A DNA stretch of 64,000 nt from an uncultured Dehalococcoidia bacterium. GTDB lineage: Bacteria; Chloroflexota; Dehalococcoidia; Lucifugimonadales; CATOSD01. The stretch's first letter is position 1; every line of letters begins with the position of its first letter. A program made the translations under genes and the position numbers. The notes under the pieces are model-generated. The model searched no databases. It worked only from the letters and a program-made list of their open reading frames with translations, and was not told the DNA's origin. Shown here piece by piece: positions 58,870 through 64,000 of the stretch. The stretch is from positions 1,230,442 to 1,294,441 of the forward strand of contig CATOSD010000002.1 of assembly GCA_951812395.1 (NCBI GenBank). The letters run 5' to 3'.

Positions 58870-59915
58870 GCCGGCGGTGGAAATTGGTCTGCCCTGGTCC
58901 TGCCCCGGTTGGCGGTGGCCCTGTACACCAGGTACGCCAAACCGGCAAACAGGACGTACACCGCGGTGACACCGATCAATCCGGCGAGAATCGTAGCGAC
59001 GGCTTCGTTCTCGATACCCGGTACCGCATAGTCGGCGATTATGCCATAAGGCGCGTCCAATGCGGTCTCGATGAAGCCCTGATCTTCCGCTACGCGCTCC
59101 AGGCCGTCGGGCGAGCCGGACGCGAGGGGCGCGAGCAGTGTTACGCCGACAGCGATCAAGTAGCCGACTATCAGCACGCCTCGCAGGCCAATTCCGCGCC
59201 TCGAAGCCGGCGTAGGTTTGGAGTCCGCCTCACGGCGCACCTTGAGCAGTTCCGGCCGCGCCGCCAGTATGAACGTCAGCGCGAACACCGTGATCAGCCC
59301 CTCGCCGATACCTATCAGCGCGTGCACGCCGGCCAGCGCCGGCAGTGCAAGCTGAATAGGCGACGTGCCCGACGCCGCGAGCTGGAATGCAGCCAGCACC
59401 GCGGCCGCCATTACGGACACCCACGCGGCCGCGAATCCTCCGACGACCAGGGTCTTCTTTGCCGACGCCCCAATGAGGCGAACGGCGGCGTAGACTCCAT
59501 ATCCGGCCAGCACGCTCACGATGGACATGTTGAACAGGTTTATGCCGAGCACCACCAGGCCGCCGTCCTGGAACAGCAGCGCCTGCAGACCGACCACCGC
59601 GGTCATCACCAGAATGGCCGCCCATGGCCCAAGAATGATGGCCGCCAGCGCGCCGCCCACCAGGTGGCCGGACGTGCCGCCGGCCACGGGGAAGTTGATC
59701 ATCTGAGCGGCAAAGATGAAAGCGCCCATCACGCCCATCATCGGAACCATGCGCTCGCTCAGCTCGCGGTTCGTCTGACGCGCGGCGAAGGCGATCACCA
59801 ACGCAACCACGACGTAGCCCGCTATGGCCAGGGGGAGGCTGAAGAAGCCGTCCGGGGCGTGCAGCGGCGCCCACGAATCCCACCTGGGAATGTTCACGCC
59901 GATGCTCAGATACAT
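58863..59915 (-). CDS. cbiM: ECF-type cobalt/nickel substrate-binding subunit, CbiM-CbiN (PDGLE) fusion
   Basis: A 350-residue membrane protein. The N-terminal CbiM part has HAPDGFF, the metal-binding motif of CbiM/NikM, and HLVGGALAAIILGPWAA and NMSIVSVLAGYGVY. The C-terminal part has the CbiN-like PDGLE motif (SGSPDGLERVAEDQGF) and a final helix. Metal is bound by the N-terminal amine and the second-residue His in NikM structures; the ATG at 59915 would put 18 residues before that His, whereas CTG 59864 would make M-H-A-P-D-G-F. A start at CTG is therefore possible. The Fur-family gene ends 22 nt upstream. Metal (Co or Ni) is not decidable. Confidence 0.85.
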   Translation of the reverse strand: MYLSIGVNIPRWDSWAPLHAPDGFFSLPLAIAGYVVVALVIAFAARQTNRELSERMVPMMGVMGAFIFAAQMINFPVAGGTSGHLVGGALAAIILGPWAAILVMTAVVGLQALLFQDGGLVVLGINLFNMSIVSVLAGYGVYAAVRLIGASAKKTLVVGGFAAAWVSVMAAAVLAAFQLAASGTSPIQLALPALAGVHALIGIGEGLITVFALTFILAARPELLKVRREADSKPTPASRRGIGLRGVLIVGYLIAVGVTLLAPLASGSPDGLERVAEDQGFIETALDAPYGIIADYAVPGIENEAVATILAGLIGVTAVYVLFAGLAYLVYRATANRGRTRADQFPPPAS

Positions 59916-59937
59916 AAGGTGTGCTTCTTTCGGCGGG

Positions 59938-60381
59938 CTAGCTGCCGCCCTCGTCGTCAGAGTCGCGGCAACTGCTGCAATGACCGAAAACCGCGAGGTG
60001 GTCGATGTCCACCTCAAAGCCGTAAGTTTCGAGTATGTTCTCGCCCAGCGACTGGAGTAGCTCCTGGTCGAGCAAGGCGACGCCTTCGCATCCCTGGCAA
60101 ACCAGGTGGTGGTGCCTGACCTGATCGATCCACTCGTAGGTGTGCTGGTCCCCACCCATGTGGGTTTCAGAAACGAGGCGCATCTGTTTAAGCATGTCGA
60201 GCGTTCTATACACCGTCGAGAGATCGATGAAGGAATATGACTCCTTCACCTGCTCCAGCACCTCTCCCGCCGTGACGTGACCCGGCGCGTGTCGCAGCGC
60301 GGACAGAATCATCATCCGCTGCGGCGTCGGCCGGTGGCCCGACTCCTTGAGTCTCTCGATTATCTGGTCTTCGCAGCTCAT
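59938..60381 (-). CDS. Fur-family metal-responsive repressor
   Basis: A 147-residue regulator with a winged helix (RPTPQRMMILSAL, STVYRTLDMLKQM) and the Fur metal sites HHHLVCQGC (about 91-99) and GHCSSC near the C-terminus, forming a Cys4 structural zinc site. ATG 60381 is preferred to a longer frame from 60423. It heads the ECF operon, 22 nt before the CbiM-type gene, so it probably controls cobalt or nickel uptake (Nur-like) or another metal. A clear promoter lies upstream, and the palindrome TGCAA-N4-TTGCA at 60473-60486 may be an operator. Confidence 0.9.
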   Translation of the reverse strand: MSCEDQIIERLKESGHRPTPQRMMILSALRHAPGHVTAGEVLEQVKESYSFIDLSTVYRTLDMLKQMRLVSETHMGGDQHTYEWIDQVRHHHLVCQGCEGVALLDQELLQSLGENILETYGFEVDIDHLAVFGHCSSCRDSDDEGGS

Positions 60382-60410
60382 GTTCGCTTCCGCCAATCGT
60401 CGCGAGGCCA

Positions 60411-60439
60411 AACATAGCACCACAGCCAGAGCACGTCAA
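60411..60439 (-). promoter_or_regulatory. Promoter of the Fur-ECF operon
   Basis: On the minus strand TTGACG (60439-60434) and TATGTT (60416-60411) are 17 nt apart. The transcript would start about 23 nt before the fur-type ATG. Confidence 0.7.
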
Positions 60440-60472
60440 CCCCCCAACTCTGCAAGAACTGCTTTTTGTTTA

Positions 60473-60486
60473 TGCAACATTTTGCA
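60473..60486. promoter_or_regulatory. Palindrome TGCAACATTTTGCA, possible metal-regulator operator
   Basis: A 5-4-5 inverted repeat lying 34 bp upstream of the -35 box of the Fur-ECF promoter, also about 54 bp before the -35 box of the ferredoxin promoter. Fur-family operators are inverted repeats of similar size. The assignment is by position only. Confidence 0.4.
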
Positions 60487-60539
60487 AGAGAAATCACGGT
60501 GTCAGATTGTCGAGTGCAATCTCCCCTGGCTCTTATGCC

Positions 60540-60568
60540 TTGAAACACACCACGCGCCGCAATATAAT
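60540..60568 (+). promoter_or_regulatory. Sigma-70-type promoter of the ferredoxin gene
   Basis: TTGAAA (60540-60545) and a consensus TATAAT (60563-60568) with 17 nt between them. A transcript would begin near 60575, giving a leader of about 98 nt. Confidence 0.78.
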
Positions 60569-60672
60569 TGGTGTCGGCACTGGTCGCGGTGCCCGGGCCG
60601 CGTTGACCGATGTGCGGCTGAAGCCTCGCGGTACGGCGGCCGCCGTGACAACCCAAGGAGGAGCCAGCAGGT

Positions 60673-60921
60673 ATGACCTACATCATCGCTGAACCATGCA
60701 TCGACCTCAAAGACGGAGCCTGCGTGGACGTCTGCCCGGTGGACTGCATTTATACTACCGACGAAGACAACATGTACTACATCAACCCGGACGAGTGCAT
60801 CGACTGCGCCGCCTGTGAGCCGGTCTGCCCGGTAACTGCCATTTTCGCGGAAGACGACACCCCATCCGAGTGGCGCCAGTTCATAGACCTCAACTACGAG
60901 TATTTCGGGCTGTCTCGCTAG
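60673..60921 (+). CDS. fdxA: 7Fe ferredoxin (FdxA type)
   Basis: An 82-residue electron carrier. Cys9, Cys17 and Cys21 with the distal Cys (C-x7-C-x3-C-P) fit the 3Fe-4S site and CIDCAACEPVCPV (near 41-53) the 4Fe-4S site. The tail ends EDDTPSEWRQFIDLNYEYF, as in mycobacterial FdxA. It would donate electrons to oxygenases or P450-like enzymes. Ribosome site AAGGAGG lies 11 nt before the ATG. It has its own promoter and terminator, so it is a single-gene unit. Confidence 0.95.
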   Translation: MTYIIAEPCIDLKDGACVDVCPVDCIYTTDEDNMYYINPDECIDCAACEPVCPVTAIFAEDDTPSEWRQFIDLNYEYFGLSR

Positions 60922-61060
60922 CCCATCGCATTCTGCCGGACGACTCGTGCCGCAGTGCGGTCATTTCGCTGACCCGACGCAAGGTGGGGCGGTCGTACCG
61001 CGAGTGGTTAGCCAACGAGCAGAGTCTATGGTTTAACGCAGCGAATGCTTGAACACCGTC

Positions 61061-61101
61061 AGGCCCGGACGCTTGCTCAATCCGTCCGGGCCTCTTCTTT
61101 G
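61061..61101 (+). terminator. Intrinsic terminator after ferredoxin
   Basis: AGGCCCGGACG (61061-61071) pairs perfectly with CGTCCGGGCCT (61083-61093), loop of 11, followed by CTTCTTTG. It is a strong 11-bp hairpin. Confidence 0.8.
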
Positions 61102-61175
61102 AGCCGGCGGCCCGCCGCCACAGCCCGGCCACCACGTGCACCAGCAACAACTCAGACAGGTTAGGAGGCTCCCTA

Positions 61176-63449
61176 ATGCCCAGCATAGACTCGACTCCGG
61201 TCTTCGTATCAGCCGCTTACGAGAAGATGCAGCGCAATCTCAAGGTCGTGCGCCGCAGGCTTGGCCGGCCTCTCGGCCTCGCCGATAAAGTACTGCTCGC
61301 ACACCTCGATGACCCCGAAAGCCAGGAGCTCGTGTCCGGCAGCAGCTATCTCAACCTGAATCCGGACCGGGTCGTGCTCCAGGACGTGCTGGGGCAGACG
61401 GTGATGCTCCAGTTCATGCAGACCCGCAGGGAGCGCACGGCGGTGCCCACAACCGTGCACTGCGACCACCTGATACAGGCGCGTGTCGAGGGCGAGTCCG
61501 ACCTGCGCGAGTCCATCGCTGAGAACAACGAGGTGTACGACTTCCTCAAGTCCGCGTCCGCCAAGTTCGGTGTAGGCTTCTGGGGGCCGGGCGCCGGCAT
61601 AATTCACCAGGTGAACCTGGAGAACTACGCGTTCCCCGGCGCGCTCATCATCGGCACCGATTCGCACACGCCAAACGCGGGCGGACTGGGTAGCTGCGCC
61701 GTGGGCGTCGGCGGAGCGGACGCGGTGGAGGTCATGGCGGGCCTGCCCTGGGAGGTTCTGTACCCTCGCCGCATCGGTGTGCACCTGACCGGCGAGATGA
61801 GCGGTTGGACCGCGCCAAAGGACGTCATCCTATATCTGGCCGGCCTTCTCACGGTGTCCGGCGGAACCAACGCGATAATCGAGTACTTCGGGCCGGGGGC
61901 GCGTTCCATAAGCTGCACGGGGAAGGCGACCATTACCAACATGGGCGCCGAGCTCGGCGCTACCACCTCGATGTTCCCGTACGACGATCGGATGGCCGCC
62001 TACTTGCGCGCTACCGGCCGGGCTGAGCTCGCCGAGCTCGCCGGCAGTTACTCGCACCTGGTGACCCCCGATCCGGAGGTTGAGGCCAATCCAGAGGACT
62101 TCTTCGACCGCGTGGTGGAGATCGACCTGTCGCAGCTAGAACCGCACGTCGTCGGTCCGCACTCCCCCGACCGCGCCCGCCCGATCTCGGCGCTGGCGTC
62201 GGAGCTGTCCGGGAGCGCGGACGAGCTAGTGGACCAGATCTCCTCCACGCTCATCGGAAGCTGCACCAACTCGTCCTACGAGGACATGAGCCGGGCCGCC
62301 GACGTTGCCGAGCAGGCAGCCGCGCATGGAGTTGGGGCCGCTGTGCCGTTCATGGTGACGCCAGGCTCCGAGCAAGTGCGAGCCACGATCGAGCGCGACG
62401 GCCAGATGGACTCACTGAAGCGCATGGGCGGCACGGTGCTCGCGAACGCCTGCGGTCCGTGTATCGGGCAGTGGCGGCGCGCCCAGGAGATGGTGGGCGT
62501 TCCCAACACCATCGTTACGTCGTACAACCGCAATTTCCCACGCCGCAACGACGGCCAGGCCCAGACGATGAACTTCATTGCCAGCCCGGAGATAGTCACC
62601 GCCCTCTCGCTTGCTGGCAGCCTGTCGTTCAATCCGATTACCGATACGCTCACCGGAGCCGACGGTGAGGCCTTCAGGCTGGAGCCTCCCAAGCCGGCGC
62701 CGGAGGTGCCGGAGAACGACTTCGACCGGGGCGAGTCGGCCTACGTCGCTCCGCCTGACGACGGCAGCTCTATCGAGCTGAGTGTCAGCCCGGATAGCGA
62801 ACGAATCGAGCTGATGGCGCCGTGGCCGGCCTGGGACGGCAACGATTTTCGCGACATGCCGGTGCTTATGAAGACGCAGGGCAAGACCACCACTGACCAT
62901 ATCTCGCCCGCCGGGCCATGGCTGCGATTCCGCGGTCACCTTAGCAAGTTCAGCGAGAACATGTTCATGGGCGCCACGAATGCCTACACGGGCGACACTG
63001 GCACGGGCAAGAACGTCGTGACCGGTGAAGAGCGGCACGCCATTTCGCGTATCGCCACCAACTACCGGGACGCGGGCCTGCGCTGGGTGGTGGTGGGAGA
63101 CGACAACTACGGCGAGGGTAGCAGCCGCGAGCACGCGGCGTTATCGCCGAGGCTGCTCGGCGGCGCGGCGATCATCGCCCGCGGCTTCGCGCGCATCCAC
63201 GAGACCAACCTGAAGAAGCAGGGTCTGCTGCCGTTGACCTTCGCCGACCGCGACGACTACGACCGCATACGCGAGGACGACCGCATCAGCCTCGTGGGTC
63301 TGAAGGATCTCACACCTGGCCGGCCCGTCGAGTGCATAGTTGCGCATTCCGACGGCACGTCCGAGACGCTGCACCTCAACCATTCGATAGGCGAGTCACA
63401 GGTGGAGTGGTTCCGCATCGGCGGCGCGCTGAACATGTTCCACAAGTAG
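61176..63449 (+). CDS. acn: Aconitate hydratase, mitochondrial type
   Basis: A 757-residue TCA-cycle enzyme turning citrate to isocitrate through a 4Fe-4S cluster. The cluster Cys are in IGSCTNSSYEDM (near 360) and NACGPCIGQW (near 425-430). IIGTDSHTPNAGGLG (about 160), TNMGAELGATTSMFPYD (about 253) and the swivel-domain GDDNYGEGSSREHAALSPR (about 646) are present. The length and order match the mitochondrial-type AcnA. The ribosome site GGAGG lies 7 nt before ATG 61176. Cytosolic. Confidence 0.97.
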   Translation: MPSIDSTPVFVSAAYEKMQRNLKVVRRRLGRPLGLADKVLLAHLDDPESQELVSGSSYLNLNPDRVVLQDVLGQTVMLQFMQTRRERTAVPTTVHCDHLIQARVEGESDLRESIAENNEVYDFLKSASAKFGVGFWGPGAGIIHQVNLENYAFPGALIIGTDSHTPNAGGLGSCAVGVGGADAVEVMAGLPWEVLYPRRIGVHLTGEMSGWTAPKDVILYLAGLLTVSGGTNAIIEYFGPGARSISCTGKATITNMGAELGATTSMFPYDDRMAAYLRATGRAELAELAGSYSHLVTPDPEVEANPEDFFDRVVEIDLSQLEPHVVGPHSPDRARPISALASELSGSADELVDQISSTLIGSCTNSSYEDMSRAADVAEQAAAHGVGAAVPFMVTPGSEQVRATIERDGQMDSLKRMGGTVLANACGPCIGQWRRAQEMVGVPNTIVTSYNRNFPRRNDGQAQTMNFIASPEIVTALSLAGSLSFNPITDTLTGADGEAFRLEPPKPAPEVPENDFDRGESAYVAPPDDGSSIELSVSPDSERIELMAPWPAWDGNDFRDMPVLMKTQGKTTTDHISPAGPWLRFRGHLSKFSENMFMGATNAYTGDTGTGKNVVTGEERHAISRIATNYRDAGLRWVVVGDDNYGEGSSREHAALSPRLLGGAAIIARGFARIHETNLKKQGLLPLTFADRDDYDRIREDDRISLVGLKDLTPGRPVECIVAHSDGTSETLHLNHSIGESQVEWFRIGGALNMFHK

Positions 63450-63479
63450 CGGCCCCAGCGGCGTCACCCGCATCCTGAA

Positions 63480-63502
63480 CCTTCCCCCATCAAGGGGGAA
63501 GG
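63480..63502. terminator. Bidirectional hairpin between convergent genes
   Basis: CCTTCCCCC pairs with GGGGGAAGG (9 bp, loop ATCAA). No T-run follows on either side, and it resembles the dispersed repeat family, but its site between aconitase and the convergent hydrolase suits termination. Confidence 0.55.
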
Positions 63503-63511
63503 GACAAGCGT

Positions 63512-64000
63512 TTAAAGCGACGCCAACCAGCCGTACATCGTGTCGAACAGCTCCTGCTCACGGCCCTGGTAGCCGTGATTGGCGCCCTCGATCTCGCTCA
63601 CGACAACGTGGGAGTATCCCGCCTCGGCCAGGCTCCGCCGCGCCGCGCCGCACACCGGCAACTCCTGCGGGCCGCCAACGGCGCACTCCTCCCCGCCGAA
63701 GATGAACCGCGTCGGGCAGCCGGTGTTGGCCGCGTGCGTAGTGACGCTGTAGCGATTGTCCGGGTTGAAGCAGTCCACGAACGCGCGGGCGCTCCAGGTC
63801 GAGCCCCACGGCACGCCGGGGCGCAGCAGCGTATCGGGCCGGCCCTCGGACAAATTGCGCTCCGACTCGCGGAACGGCCCGGCGAAATCCTCGCCGTCGA
63901 GCGCGACAACGCCCTCGTGGTTGTACTCCCCCGGCGACACCGGGACGACAGCCACGACGTTGTCGTATCGCTCTGTTGCCTGGGCGTAAGTGGCCCGCAC
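63512..64000 (-). CDS. Alpha/beta hydrolase C-terminal part (5' end outside window)
   Basis: The frame runs off the right edge, so the N-terminus is missing. The visible 162 residues end with the catalytic His in GANHGYQG, preceded by an Asp- or Glu-containing strand (RFIFGGEECAVG) and VVVSEIEG. The pattern fits a dienelactone-hydrolase or acetyl-xylan-esterase type. The nucleophile would lie outside. A signal peptide cannot be judged. Convergent with aconitase. Confidence 0.72.
   Translation of the reverse strand: MRATYAQATERYDNVVAVVPVSPGEYNHEGVVALDGEDFAGPFRESERNLSEGRPDTLLRPGVPWGSTWSARAFVDCFNPDNRYSVTTHAANTGCPTRFIFGGEECAVGGPQELPVCGAARRSLAEAGYSHVVVSEIEGANHGYQGREQELFDTMYGWLASL

Noticed and set aside
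57365-58972. A 535-residue single protein covering cbiQ and cbiO
   Set aside because: Only the last 241 residues are CbiO; the first part is a shadow of CbiQ, which is coded in another frame.
58863-60155. CbiM start at 60155
   Set aside because: The first 80 residues are the Fur-family gene in another frame.

Overview
The window looks like a chromosomal segment of a GC-rich, free-living bacterium, most likely Chloroflexota (Dehalococcoidia/SAR202-like). Reasons: a 16S rRNA gene standing alone without a 23S gene, as known for Dehalococcoides; UGA-containing genes of the UGSC and redoxin type; a copper amine oxidase; a mitochondrial-type aconitase; a mycobacterial-type 7Fe ferredoxin; very large surface proteins with C-terminal or N-terminal membrane anchors. 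The taxonomic call is an inference and the 16S sequence would settle it.

Layout. 1-17.4 kb: the end of a HAMP sensor histidine kinase meets, tail to tail and sharing a CTAG, a 15.6-kb gene for a 5197-residue surface protein with 44 Calx-beta repeats, a Pro/Thr-rich stalk and a C-terminal membrane anchor. 17.7-19.9 kb: a free-standing 16S rRNA unit with its own promoter, a 28-bp processing stem and a terminator, then tRNA-Ala(UGC). 20.3-30.7 kb: an accessory stretch with hypothetical membrane proteins, a lipoprotein, a 145-bp MITE with a perfect 10-bp target duplication, a UGA-containing redoxin read as a selenoprotein, a PuuE-like deacetylase, a leucine-rich-repeat surface protein, and a YbaY-like lipoprotein gene broken by a 23-bp tandem duplication. 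30.7-40.1 kb: copper amine oxidase and an AddB/AddA-like helicase-nuclease pair. 40.2-44.9 kb: a decayed copy and an intact copy of a polytopic glycosyltransferase, the latter coupled to a GT2 enzyme. 44.9-53.2 kb: four MFS transporters around a MhpD-like hydratase and a UGSC-family gene with an in-frame UGA. 53.3-57.2 kb: a NUDIX pseudogene, an APH-like kinase and an ABC exporter. 57.4-60.4 kb: a Fur-family regulator and a CbiMN-CbiQ-CbiO cobalt/nickel ECF transporter. 60.5-64 kb: ferredoxin, aconitase and the end of an alpha/beta hydrolase.

The most notable signals are two UGA-interrupted genes that a standard annotator would split: a redoxin with a U-x-x-C active site (22895-23413, minus) and a UGSC-family protein with U-G-G-C (51478-53166, plus). 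In both, the two halves are in frame, the residues around UGA match the family active site, and a 7-bp hairpin starts 9 or 11 nt after the UGA, as bacterial SECIS elements do. No selA, selB, selC or selD gene was seen in the window.

Several genes here are decaying or rearranging: the GT copy, the NUDIX gene, the YbaY-like lipoprotein, and the Calx-beta array, which shows a 1026-bp three-domain unit repeated three times and a recent 999-bp duplication. Short dispersed palindromic repeats sit between many genes and one is read as the tail of the GT2 protein.
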